28,588 bases of DNA from Gracilaria domingensis (GCA_022539475.1 VCMS01000028.1:1-28588), one strand, 5' to 3'; counted from the stretch's first letter, positions 7,981-17,124 are shown. The notes: generated from the letters alone by a model not told the origin. A program made the numbers and translations.

Positions 7981-10900
7981 ATGAGTTCAGTAGCGAATAC
8001 AAAGTAAATATGCTTGTGAGTGTTGCAGCTGCCTGCAATACGTAATGATAGAATCGATTGATGTAGAATCGGTGTTGGAACCATTGAAGTGGAGGACAAA
8101 AAGGTGGAGCAGGGTAGTTTGATCGAACAACATGGACAGTTCCCTGTAGTGCAGAAGCCGGAACCATCCCGTACCAAGGAGTTAACTCTACGATAGTCTC
8201 CGCTTTGGAATGACGAGGGAACGGAAGAGTGTGGTTCTTTTCATCGTTTGTAGCCCACCGTAAAGATATGCATTTCAATATGTGGTCGATGTTTGTTGCG
8301 GGGGGTAAAACCTCGAAATACCGGACGAATGCCACCTCTGGTGCGGTAAGTGCAGAATCAAGGAGAGATATTCGAATCAGAGCGACTACCTGGGCAACCC
8401 AAGTCTCTGAATCTTCTCCGCTTACCAATACAGTGGAAAACTTTGGCTTTCTACTGGGACCAAATGCTGGAGAAGCGAAGACACGTTGGATGATGGGGTA
8501 TTTGGGTCGTCCCAGCTTAAGTGCCTTAGAAGACGAATCGAAGTGTTCAAGAGTCGGAACGAAACCGCCTTTCACGACGGCCGAATTCACCAGAGTTATC
8601 CTTGTCTTTTCTGGGAAGTATGTAATAGAGTGCTCATCCAGTGTTTCTTTCACGAGACTGAGGAAAGGAGGAAGGGCCTGTTGACCAATTTGATCAAGAA
8701 TCGACCTTGTGTCCGTACTTGAGAACATTTCTCTAACAGCAGTCCATGTTTTTGAACTGGACATACTTGAAACACAATGTTGAAGAGCTCGTAAAGTGAA
8801 AGAACGCCCTCTCATTGCAAACCGAGGAAGCTGTGTGGAAGTTCCTGGTAAACCTGGATTACGCTGGTAAGGAGTATTGCCATTCCATTGCTTTCTAACA
8901 TGTCCGTGCTCAATGGAGCGAATAGTCTCCTCCACAGCCGTTGCTGTTCTTCTGGACGTCTTTTTGTAGTGTCTTTTAAATAGCAGGTGTGCATGTTCGT
9001 ATATGCCTGCGTCGTAATACTTGATACTTCCCAGACGGCGAATATCGTCCACGAGATGATCGAGAAGATGAAACTTCAGAGTTCCCAGTCTGGAGGGATG
9101 AAAATCCGCCAGAGTCTTTGTTGCGGAACGCTTGAAGGCTTCAATCTCCGAACTAAGACACAGGAGAGAGCTTTCAGTCCAATACGGGTCACGATTGTAT
9201 CTGAATAAGGTCGAGAGCAAGTCCGAATACTGAGAGAAAACGGTTGTGATTGGGGCAACGTCCTGTTCTCCACAGCATATGTCAAAGAATGCTCCTATGA
9301 AGGGAAAGACCATGTCAAGTGCTTTGTAGTTTTTGGCCTCCAGCATTCCACGGAGACCGTCTTTCGTGAAGATACCATTCAAAGATTTGCCTTTCTCCTG
9401 CGTGGAGAAATCGATATGTAAACCTTTGGCAGGAGAATCGCGTTCTATGGCAGCTAGAATTGCGTTTGCATGGTTGAGGAGTTGGGTGCGTATCGTTCGA
9501 AATGAACGCGATGCAGATGTTCCTAATGTGGTGCACAGGGTGTCTGACTGCAGTCTCTCGATTGTGGCCGTTTTTATCAACTTTGAGATGCCGAGATGCA
9601 AGTTGTGTAATGGTTCGAATGAGAACAGACTGTATGGAGACAATCCCGGGATCATTCCAAGGCTTACGGAAGTTTCGAGGAACGAAGGAATGAGAGATAT
9701 GGAATTTGAACGCATCAGAGTATCCGCTTGAGATCTCCTCTCCCTCGCACGACGTGGACGTCTTTCCGCCTCGTCTTTTTGTGCATGTTGCAAGATAGCT
9801 GTGTATGTCTTTCGGATGCTTTTCGTGTGCTTTTGAGAACGTCCGTTGAATGAGGTGGGAATAGGACTGCATAAAGATGAGCGAGGGGCTTTGCATCTAT
9901 GACACGGGCTTTCCGTTTTGGTGCCATGAAGAATAGACAGAATGTCCTTAGCCTCAGGAATATCCGCACAATAACTTGCAAGCAGAGGATGGCACACTCG
10001 ACTTAGTTTGTCTTCGCCGATGAACTGAAAACCTTTCTGCGTGAGATTTAGAATGGGCTCCAGGACTTGACGAAGAGATTCTTGAAGGATTTGCATCCTG
10101 GACTCGCGTAGAGACTTGCTAGAAACAAATGGCATTGCGTCTGCTTCAGATGCGGAAACCTCGATCAGTGTGGTAGGGAAGTATGCCACTACTGTGAGGT
10201 CATCACGGATACACTTACGGCGAAGCTGGTCGGAGAAGTTGAGAAATATGAGGTGAAGAGGATAGGCGGTAACCGATGTTTGCTTTAGAGTTGTTGAAGA
10301 CTTATCGGTGTATACCTGCAGAAGACCTACGAAAGATTCACTGTAACTTATTTCTTGGGAGTACCACACTATTCTACTATCCAAAGAGCCCATGACCATT
10401 TCCTTAAGTTTTGAGGTGGCGTCTCTTGCGAGAGAGCCGGACATGGGGTGAGATATTTTCGTGGAGTGGGTCTGAGGTATAGGGTGGAAGAATGTGTTTT
10501 CGTTGTTAGCCAACTGGAGCTGTTTCACAAGTGTCTGAACGGGGTCTCTCGTGTAGAGGGTGGCGCTGAACTTACATCCTTCTGGCGAGACAGTTCTGCG
10601 ATTGAAACCGTCCTTTGAGGCGTATCGTTCGAAAATGGCCTTCTTCAGTTCTGTACAGCGCTTGGAACTTGTTATGGTCTCGTTGAATCGCTTTTGCGAG
10701 AATCGCGGGTCCCGAAGTAGCCCAATTAGCTCGTCCGCCTCACGATGACCAAGGTTGGAAGCTACTGAAGCCAGACAAACCGTGAGATAATCCATATGCA
10801 AATCACCGAGGGCCTCCTCAGAAGGCACTGGGCGGGAACTGCTTCCGTGTTCTCGCTCTAATGACGCGGGAGCCGGGGAAGGAGAAACACAATGCAAAGT

Positions 10901-11272
10901 GTCCGGAATGGGAGGGGCGCACGGAGTGGGGTCGACGATGTCCTCGGACACTGGAGGCTCGGGAAGGCGACAAGGGGCAGTGACCGTTTCGGAAGATGCG
11001 GGCGCGGGTGCGGAAAGCTTGAGACGCTTGCTTCTCCGAATGGGCCGGCTATTGTCGTCTTCCAGCGCTGCTTTCAGACGAAACGGGCAATGGTTGACAT
11101 GCTGTTGAAGGGATAAGACTCCTCGGCGAGTAACGAAGGGGCACCCACGCTTCTTATGTGTACAGTAGTAGACCATGGGAAGAAGAACTGAACGAGAAAC
11201 GACGACAAAGACTGCAAGGGAAGGGCGTCCGAAGGGAGAAGGAGGTCGAGCGACAGTCAAGATCGACGTCAT
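7865..11272 (-). CDS. Plavaka/TNP2-like (CACTA-type) transposase
   Basis: One frame of 1,135 codons from ATG 11272 to TAG 7865. Near the N-terminus is a C2HC-type zinc finger (C37, C44, H58, C62), as in fungal Plavaka transposases, followed by an Arg/Lys cluster (79-86). The catalytic region has the Plavaka-like stretch LLQVYTDKSSTTLK (317-330; candidate acidic residue D323), then YPLHLIFLNFSDQLRRK (337-353) and VVAYFPTTL (361-369). Further on are PLHNLHLGISKLIK (554-567) and KFHLLDHLVDDIRRLGSIKYYDAGIYEHAHLLF (733-765, split here as KFHLLDHLVDDIRRLGS plus the acidic IYEH). This domain order matches TNP2/Plavaka DDE-type enzymes. A second ATG at 11176 sits just before the zinc finger, and a TATA-like box only ~15 bp upstream of 11272 favours the inner start. 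The last ~40 codons overlap the SET gene antisense. Intact frame suggests recent or current activity. The acidic triad was not confirmed by alignment. Confidence 0.78.
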   Translation of the reverse strand: MTSILTVARPPSPFGRPSLAVFVVVSRSVLLPMVYYCTHKKRGCPFVTRRGVLSLQQHVNHCPFRLKAALEDDNSRPIRRSKRLKLSAPAPASSETVTAPCRLPEPPVSEDIVDPTPCAPPIPDTLHCVSPSPAPASLEREHGSSSRPVPSEEALGDLHMDYLTVCLASVASNLGHREADELIGLLRDPRFSQKRFNETITSSKRCTELKKAIFERYASKDGFNRRTVSPEGCKFSATLYTRDPVQTLVKQLQLANNENTFFHPIPQTHSTKISHPMSGSLARDATSKLKEMVMGSLDSRIVWYSQEISYSESFVGLLQVYTDKSSTTLKQTSVTAYPLHLIFLNFSDQLRRKCIRDDLTVVAYFPTTLIEVSASEADAMPFVSSKSLRESRMQILQESLRQVLEPILNLTQKGFQFIGEDKLSRVCHPLLASYCADIPEAKDILSILHGTKTESPCHRCKAPRSSLCSPIPTSFNGRSQKHTKSIRKTYTAILQHAQKDEAERRPRRARERRSQADTLMRSNSISLIPSFLETSVSLGMIPGLSPYSLFSFEPLHNLHLGISKLIKTATIERLQSDTLCTTLGTSASRSFRTIRTQLLNHANAILAAIERDSPAKGLHIDFSTQEKGKSLNGIFTKDGLRGMLEAKNYKALDMVFPFIGAFFDICCGEQDVAPITTVFSQYSDLLSTLFRYNRDPYWTESSLLCLSSEIEAFKRSATKTLADFHPSRLGTLKFHLLDHLVDDIRRLGSIKYYDAGIYEHAHLLFKRHYKKTSRRTATAVEETIRSIEHGHVRKQWNGNTPYQRNPGLPGTSTQLPRFAMRGRSFTLRALQHCVSSMSSSKTWTAVREMFSSTDTRSILDQIGQQALPPFLSLVKETLDEHSITYFPEKTRITLVNSAVVKGGFVPTLEHFDSSSKALKLGRPKYPIIQRVFASPAFGPSRKPKFSTVLVSGEDSETWVAQVVALIRISLLDSALTAPEVAFVRYFEVLPPATNIDHILKCISLRWATNDEKNHTLPFPRHSKAETIVELTPWYGMVPASALQGTVHVVRSNYPAPPFCPPLQWFQHRFYINRFYHYVLQAAATLTSIFTLYSLLNSSIAPMSEPSPRRTALRSRNTTLRPSQYLLLLYNEVEHS

Positions 11273-11285
11273 GCTGAGAACGGAG

Positions 11286-11295
11286 AATATATTTT
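11286..11295 (-). promoter_or_regulatory. TATA-like box of the transposase gene
   Basis: The minus strand reads AAAATATATT about 15 bp before the first ATG (11272). With a usual TATA-to-start distance of ~30 bp, transcription would begin inside the first codons, which supports ATG 11176 as the real start. Weak evidence taken alone. Confidence 0.3.
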
Positions 11296-11545
11296 GAGTT
11301 CAAATCACGTGCTTTCGTTCAAAAAGGAACGTAGGTACACGTCGACCTCAACACAAGGGTGTACTTCTCGTATTATCTACCACTGGTTATAAACCTGTGG
11401 TTTCGCAACGTTGTACGCTGTACACCTGTCCAATCTCGCACAGAAAAATAAATCTCTTCCCTCCGCCGCCGCCGCCGCGCCTCCGACGTCCGACCTTCCC
11501 TTACCGTCGTGATCCGTGCCATCCACATCCTCGCGTTATACTCCG

Positions 11546-11620
11546 CTCCGTCCTTCTTTTTTCCTCCCTGTACTTTATGGAGGTTCCTTAAAGTAGAGGG
11601 CGGAAAAAAGTAGGACGGAG
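11546..11620. repeat. Long inverted repeat (32-base arms, 11-base loop)
   Basis: Left arm 11546-11577 and right arm 11589-11620 are complementary at 29 of 32 positions by my count, with an 11-base loop. Both arms include a T6/A6 run. It could be a small foldback element, a transcribed hairpin RNA or a transposase-binding structure; nothing in the sequence decides between these. Confidence 0.85.
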
Positions 11621-12000
11621 TCATCCGTATCTCACGGATGTATTCCGTGCAGTCTTTTCGTAGGTTCTCTTCCATATTCTTCTATGTATCTTTGCTCTAA
11701 ACTAACCCATCCTCACCACGTTTTTTCGCGCTATTCGACATGTAAACGGCAGAAAATAAGCTTTGGGTTACCGGGTTCCCGTTTTCAGCCTCCAACTCGT
11801 TCCATTTGTTCAACTACGTTCTGCTTACGATATGTTCCATCTTGTTCTACGTCTTGCTACTAACATTGACGTGATTGAAGGTAACCACTATTTGACGTGC
11901 GTCCTTTGTATTTCTTCCGACGTCCACAACGACTGTAAGTACGCAACCAGTTTCATTTCGTCTCTCAAGATCGATCTCTGACTGCTCGTGTAACCTATCA

Positions 12001-12470
12001 CGCGGTATTGCCGATCTTGGTTCACTTTGTTGCGCCATAGGCGTCTCTAGCTTCTCGCATCTTGCGCTACTTTTGGTTTGTTGGCGATCTTGGTTCCGCC
12101 ATAGACTCTTCTCTCTTCTCGCGTCTTGCGCTGCTTTTGGTGTATTGGCGATATTGGTTGATATTGGTTGACTGGCTCGGGCGATAGGTTCATCATTGGC
12201 AATCTTGGTTGACTAGGTTGCGCCATAGGATGGTCTCTCTCTTATCGCGTCTTGCGTTACTTTTGGTGCATTGGCGATATGGTTTGACTTGGTTGCCTCA
12301 TAGAATCGCCTCTCTTCTCGCGCCTTACGTTGATCTTCTTGTATTGGCGATCTTGGTTGACTGGCTTGCGGGATAGTCGATTCTGGTACTTGGTTGCGAC
12401 ATAGGCTGCTCTCTCGTTTATCGCATTTTGCGGTATGTTTGCTGCATGGGTATTCTTGGTGTCGTTGCTT
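12001..12470. repeat. Degenerate tandem repeat tract, roughly six units of 30-125 bp
   Basis: Variants of a unit opening TTGCGCCATAG, continuing with a CTCT-rich stretch, TCGCGTCTTGCG and ACTTTTGGTGTATTGGCGAT, and closing with CTTGGTTGACTGG start at about 12030, 12094, 12218, 12293, 12366 (short) and 12394. Units differ by substitutions and internal deletions, so this is an old array. There is no spacer/repeat regularity of CRISPR type and no coding frame across units. Confidence 0.75.
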
Positions 12471-12741
12471 GTGAGTTCTCGCTTCGACACCTTTCGCGGT
12501 TTACGATGATATGGTGGGCTTGTAATCTAACCGATCCCTTTCCTGCTTCTTCTTCCGTTTGCGAGTTACCAGGTCCCTCGACTTTTCTAGCGCAACGTTT
12601 CTGTTTTGTTTTATCAATGGTACGTTCCATCGCATTTCAAATGTATCTAACGGATCATTGACTAACTTATGGATACTTTCTGCTTGCGTATACAGGTAAA
12701 TGACTTTTGATGCGTACGTAGCTCACGAGTTGCAGGTGCAG

Positions 12742-12900
12742 GTTCCTCAAGTAGGGAACCATGCATCTGGGCATGGTTCCCTACATGAGGAACGGAGAGG
12801 ATGAGGCGCTTCGCGCCTCATCCTCTCGGAGTGCGTATGTGTTCTACCGATCCAGCAATTTGGTGCAGGTGCCCTCTGCGGCATCTGCCGCAGATTGGGC
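12742..12900. repeat. Cluster of three consecutive hairpins
   Basis: Hairpin 1: arms 12742-12764 and 12771-12793, 23 bases with one mismatch and a 6-base loop. Hairpin 2: arms 12795-12809 and 12813-12827, a perfect 15-base stem with TTC loop. Hairpin 3: inner arms 12875-12883 and 12886-12894 (perfect), with GCCC/GGGC outer pairs at 12871-12874 and 12897-12900. The first two are separated by a single base. They lie between the transposase and the next gene and could mark an element end, an insulator or transcript 3' ends. Confidence 0.85.
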
Positions 12901-13030
12901 CTACATCCGATCCATCATGGGGAAATGGTACATGTAATATAGCGAAGTAGTGGTTAGCAAAAGCGGTCGATAGAAGAATAGATACGAATAAAACGGTATG
13001 ATTTCATAATGGGCATCATCTGTACTAGCA

Positions 13031-14740
13031 CTAGTATTCCATGCGTTGCAGGGTATCATTCCGCAGAAGGTATCGTGTAATGTGCACCTTAATGGAAACT
13101 GAACCTAGACTTCGCGAAATACAGTTCAGGTAGCCCTCGACTAAAGAACTAGCACGAGTGGAAAACCCACCAGTATTTACTGCACAGCGATTCTGGACGA
13201 CCCAAGCAATTATCTGCAGATTTTGAAATAATTGATCTCGATATTTTTTCAAAAAATTTACTGGACGACCCTTGCCAATTTCTGGACGACCCTCGCCAAA
13301 AACTAGCATCTGCAAGAGACAGACGATCGAATCATGGTGGCTGTAGAACTGTTTTACAGCGTCATAGAGGGGAAAACTGTTTCGGACAGGATCAAAGAAC
13401 AGTTGCAGCAGGTCGCGATCCAGTTGGATCGTTATCGTCTTCACAGTGGATATAAACGCCACAATCATCTCCTCGTCAAATGAGAAGTCAAACGACAACA
13501 CGGCATTTATATGACAAGAAGCGAACAAGCAGAGAAGCGAGTGACTTCTCGATACACTCTGAACCATAATGGAAATGGCCTGCAAAACTTGGGATTGAAC
13601 TTTTGATGGCACGAACTCATTCATGTCAGTCGCGAACCCATTACTATGCTCGGTAATTCCATTTGCTTGCTTGTTACGTTGTTGCTCATCACTTTCCATT
13701 ACCTGCGTATGACCCTCGTCGAGTTGTTCACCATCACCTGGACTTGTAGCAGGACCGTTCTTGTCTTCCGTCTTGTTCTCGTGAACAAACTGATCCTTTT
13801 CTGGTTCAGTTTGTATCGGGCCAGAAGCGTTGACGTTCTCAGACATAATCTTGGTATTGCCGATCATCGCATTTTCAGAATCACCATGCTGTTCCCTTCC
13901 GTTTGCAAGCCGCTCACGTTGGTACATTTGAAGCTGCTGCGTCTTGCGCAAACAGGTGACGAGAAGAGGCATGGTAGAAAGCTCCAAAAACGAATCCCAT
14001 AACGACGGTTGGTGTTGATCGGCCCAAACCATAACCTGAGCCAGGTCTCTGAGGGCGTTTTGCAACTGTTCGAACGAACAACGTTGAGCACTAGCAGCTG
14101 TGAGCTGTTCCACATCAAAGTGAGCAAAACTGTTTATGTCGTCAACCGCATGATGAAGACGGGCTTTCGCTGATGTGGAGAGCGACCTGTCGATGCGATT
14201 CGCGGAAGCGTGAAGAGATTGTGGGGATATTATGTGTTCTACAACGTGACTGCGTGACGAATTGCGCAACTGTGAAGCGGGGGGCGGTAGTTGTTGCAGC
14301 TCGCTGTGGTTGTTTCGATGCGGATGAGGCGAAGGTGGGTGTGTCGACAGGTGTTCACGTTCATCAACGTGAACACCTAAAGAAAACGATGATGAAGAGG
14401 AAGAGGAAGCTTTCGATGAACGATTTGTGTGTTCAGTTTGGTCGGGATTCGAAATGGTGACCTGCGAAGCTTGATTAATTATAGAGTCAGTAAGGGGTTG
14501 ATTATGATTTATGTTCGATGTGATGGAATGCATGTGGTCAGCATGTTTCGATGACGGCAGCGAACTGGCAGCCGGCAGCCCGTCTTCCGCAGATGTGTGC
14601 GAACGTTGCGCGACGTCGTTCAGGTCTTCAGTCGCACTGGCGGATTGTGCGAGGTGGTGCGTATCCGAGCAATGTTCGGATGCAGATGTGTCGTCGGCAA
14701 ACTGCTCCTCCCGCGAGATGCAGTTGAGCAACCTCAGCAT
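13031..14740 (-). CDS. CLEC16A/Ema-like FPL-domain protein, C-terminally short
   Basis: Frame from ATG 14740 to TAG 13031, 569 codons; the frame extends to a GTG at 14881, but a GTG start is unlikely in a eukaryote. The first ~200 residues are Ser/His/Asn-rich and low in complexity. The FPL domain is split. Its first part (~209-263) has ALRDLAQVMVWADQHQPSLW. An acidic, Gln/Glu-rich insert of ~115 residues follows. The second part (~383-478) has SFDEEMIVAFISTVKTITIQ and FFDPVRNSFPLYDAVKQFY. CLEC16A and relatives act in endosome/autophagy traffic and are about 1,000 residues long. Here similarity stops just after HHDSIV, and the remaining ~90 residues contain a short repeated DNA motif. So the gene is truncated, needs an unseen splice, or is decaying. 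Identity of the domain is secure; functional status is not. Confidence 0.72.
   Translation of the reverse strand: MLRLLNCISREEQFADDTSASEHCSDTHHLAQSASATEDLNDVAQRSHTSAEDGLPAASSLPSSKHADHMHSITSNINHNQPLTDSIINQASQVTISNPDQTEHTNRSSKASSSSSSSFSLGVHVDEREHLSTHPPSPHPHRNNHSELQQLPPPASQLRNSSRSHVVEHIISPQSLHASANRIDRSLSTSAKARLHHAVDDINSFAHFDVEQLTAASAQRCSFEQLQNALRDLAQVMVWADQHQPSLWDSFLELSTMPLLVTCLRKTQQLQMYQRERLANGREQHGDSENAMIGNTKIMSENVNASGPIQTEPEKDQFVHENKTEDKNGPATSPGDGEQLDEGHTQVMESDEQQRNKQANGITEHSNGFATDMNEFVPSKVQSQVLQAISIMVQSVSRSHSLLCLFASCHINAVLSFDFSFDEEMIVAFISTVKTITIQLDRDLLQLFFDPVRNSFPLYDAVKQFYSHHDSIVCLLQMLVFGEGRPEIGKGRPVNFLKKYRDQLFQNLQIIAWVVQNRCAVNTGGFSTRASSLVEGYLNCISRSLGSVSIKVHITRYLLRNDTLQRMEY
13193..13292. repeat. 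Three copies of an 11-base motif inside the FPL gene 3' part
   Basis: CTGGACGACCC occurs at 13193-13203, 13261-13271 and 13282-13292. The last two belong to a 21-bp tandem duplication. They fall where similarity to the FPL family ends, suggesting local expansion or insertion of short repeats into the 3' end of the gene. Confidence 0.7.
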
Positions 14741-15162
14741 ACGGCCCTTGTGAACAGCAGCAGCGCGCAGAGTTGATGCAGGCAAGCAAGCGACGCGAGA
14801 GCGCGCCGCAGCAGAGGGCGGTGGAGCGGGGGGGCACAGGCAGCAGAGCGGCGCGCAAGCTCGTCCATGAACGAGACTCACAAACCGGCGGACGCGATGG
14901 GCTGAAGCGGCGGAGCGCGCGCAGGCGGCGGTGCGCGAGTGGCTCCTCTTCTGCTGTTCGCGTCACCCGCTCGTTGCGTGTCCGCCGCGCCGCTTACAGA
15001 CAGATCCGCGAAAAGCTCGTGCCGCAATCGGAAACGGTGCGCCAACCGCGTTTTCTCACCAAAACCACCTCCGCGCTTTGATGCGCTGCGCGCCGATTGC
15101 CAGTGGTTCAGGCGACTTTGTCTTGCTCCGTGCTGCCGCCCAAACGGTTGCGAGCTCTTGCC
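14741..15162. promoter_or_regulatory. GC- and CpG-rich spacer between FPL gene and primase pseudogene
   Basis: About 420 bp between two head-to-head genes. It is clearly richer in GC and CpG than its surroundings (for example 14800-15000) and has no recognisable protein. The geometry suggests an ancestral bidirectional promoter for the FPL and primase genes. I see no TATA-like box. Confidence 0.4.
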
Positions 15163-16922
15163 ATGCAGTTCATCCCCGCCGCCACAAACGCGCCGCCAGA
15201 CCCGGCGCACGCTGCGACCCTACGCAGTGCTCATCGTATGCGCCGTTGTACACCTCTCCTGCGTTGGGGACGCATCCCTTCGACCTGGAGGAGCTGTAGA
15301 CCGTCTCCGTCAAGAGGCTCAACCTATTGAAGGCCATTGAGAAGGCTCGATTGGCGCAGCAGTTGGGCGCACAGAGGGTTCGGACTGGCACTGCTGCTCT
15401 TACCAGTACCATTTGTGGAGCTGAACGTCGATATCAGCTGCACATACCGCCTGCGGGCAATAGTGATAGAAGGGAACGGATTTGGGACGATGAGGCGTCT
15501 CATTTTATGGTCAGGATGGCGCTTTGTTCGAGTCAGCGTGCGTGGTTGCTCCAAACCGACTACAATCTCTCAAGGCTGGCCCTGATGGTGCTGGGGTGCA
15601 GTTCGCGCTCAACGCCGTTGAGGAGGCCAATGGACTGGTTGTCAAGCGCGTGTCCAGCTCTGAGTTGGAGAGCATTCTTCCGGAGCTTAATACCGTTGCT
15701 CAGGGGCCGAAAAGATTGAGAAACAATGAAAACATTAGATACTATAAGATTGCTTTTGAACAAGTGCCTGCTTTGGTGCGTAACCGAAGGGTGTTCCTCT
15801 GTGATGGTTTTGCCTACGTGCCAGAGTAATATCCTCGAAGTTGTGGCTGTTCAGTTTCGCTCTGTTCTCAGCGACGGAATAGCTACTGCTATAAACTTTG
15901 TGGCAGTTGCGGAGAGAGACGAGAGAATGAGACCGATTCTCAGGTCTATTCCGCACTATTTCGAAACTGACGAAGATTCTTAGAAGGCATTTGATCTAAA
16001 TGCATCCATTGACGGCATCTCGCTTAAAGAGCTTGATCAATCGCTTCCGGCCATGCCCTTATGCATATACAACATGATGTTTCAACTTCGACAGAACCAC
16101 CGTCTTCTTCATGCCTCCAGAATACAGCTTGGTGTGTTTCTGAAGGCTTGTGGCCTAACCATGGAGGATTCATTAAAGCTTTGGAAAACTGAGTTTGGCA
16201 AGGGAAGCATAACATCGGACAAGTTCGAAAGGCAATACGCGTACAACATTCGCCATCAGTGCGGAAAGGAAAGTAAGCGACGAAACCTCCCGGCGTTCAA
16301 CTGGCTTAAAGTAATAAATGACAGGCCTGGGCCCGCGGAACACAATAGATGTCCATACCGAGAGTTCGAAGAATCTCGCTTGCGAATGTCTCTCAGGGCA
16401 CTAGTGACTGCCCTATATGCAATTCCAGCTATTGTGGACAGGGCGAAAGAGGGCGATTACCAGTCAGCTTGTGGGATGTGTTTTGCTTCATCCCAACCAG
16501 GCCATCACCCAATTAGCAAATACGGCCTTCCCGAGTTTATTCCGGACCACCCTAATTCCTACTTTATCGAAGCCAGAAGGAGGCGTTTCGGCCCTCCTCC
16601 GGAAACCTCATCTTTGGATGAAGAAGTGGATGATGAAGATTTGTTGATGGCGTCTGAGGCGGTTGGAGCGGAAAACTGTGGAGAGCGCAAAGAGTTGCAA
16701 GTTGTCAACGGAGATAGCAAAACAATGGACGAGCCTGGAGAGCTTCACAAAGCGGAGTGTGGGCCTGATCAGGACAAGAAGGACGATGTAAATGATCTAG
16801 GTGCCAGACAAGTAGAGCCTGCTCCAAAAAAGAATACCGAGGGTCCTGTCGAAGTAGGGAATCAGGCAAGCGAACCCATGGAAGTCGATGTTCCGGAAGA
16901 ACTGCATAACGTGATCAAATAA
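15163..16922 (+). pseudogene. PRIM2-like: DNA primase large subunit (PRIM2/PRI2-like), disrupted
   Basis: Pieces in three frames align in order with eukaryotic primase large subunit: an N-terminal piece around 15233-15560 (HPFDLEEL, VSVKRLNLLKAIEKA, DEASHFMVRMALC), a middle piece 15595-15825 (VFLCDGFAYVP), and the iron-sulfur C-terminal domain from ~15828 to TAA 16922. Breaks: TAG at 15297-15299, a frameshift near 15580-15600, another near 15820, TAG at 15981-15983, and a frame change upstream of 15233 relative to the first ATG (15163). Of the four [4Fe-4S] cysteines, three are present (codons 4, 100 and 130 counted from ATG 16053); the second is Trp84. The last ~870 bp remain open and end in an acidic tail. 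Primase large subunit is essential for replication, so an intact copy should exist elsewhere. Introns do not explain the breaks, because conserved residues continue directly across them. Confidence 0.82.
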
Positions 16923-17124
16923 GTAGACGATACAGATGGTAACGCATAAGAATCTGAAGAGCATACCTCCGTAAACGGAACGATTTCAAAATGAACAGCC
17001 TTTCTTCTACCAGTAACGTACAATACATCACACAACAAAACTCATCAGTCATGTGCGTTAAACTAGATGCGATGGATTGCAGTGAAACTGTTGGGAAAAC
17101 TCTCGGTACTTTTTGGCTTTAATG
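16923..17124. other. Spacer between primase and eIF3b pseudogenes
   Basis: Two hundred bases between convergent 3' ends. It contains the first 36-bp direct repeat (16933-16968) and otherwise nothing I can identify. Confidence 0.4.
16933..16968. repeat. 36-bp direct repeat, copy 1
   Basis: Matches 18791-18826 at 35 of 36 positions in the same orientation; the core is GCATAAGAATCTGAAGAGCA. Weaker similarity continues a few bases on each side. It starts 11 bases after the primase stop codon, and with its partner brackets the whole eIF3b remnant. Confidence 0.9.

Larger units (their letters stand above)
11296..13030. other. Gene-free 1.7 kb right flank of the transposase, repeat- and hairpin-rich
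   Basis: No frame here resembles a protein; the short ORFs are low in complexity and have no homology I recognise. The stretch contains a long-arm hairpin (11546-11620), a degenerate tandem-repeat tract (12001-12470) and three successive hairpins (12742-12900). Repeats of this kind next to the transposase gene are expected in the subterminal part of CACTA-like elements, so the right end of the element may lie near 12.9 kb. No CACTA-type terminus was found. Confidence 0.5.

Noticed and set aside
12001..12470. CRISPR-like array
   Set aside because: Units are degenerate, uneven in length, lack constant repeats with unique spacers, and the organism is eukaryotic with no cas genes.
11296..13030. 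tRNA, rRNA or other structured RNA gene in the gene-free flank
   Set aside because: I looked for cloverleaf-type arms and conserved T-loop/anticodon patterns and found only simple hairpins.
14741..14881. Upstream extension of the FPL gene to a GTG at 14881
   Set aside because: GTG is not a normal eukaryotic start and the additional residues are Ala/Pro/Cys-rich translation of a CpG-rich promoter-like region.
15297..15983. TAG read as an amino acid (altered genetic code), because two TAGs interrupt the primase homologue
   Set aside because: TAG also ends the SET, transposase, FPL and epimerase frames at sensible places, and the eIF3b remnant is interrupted by TAA and TGA at positions aligned with several different residues.
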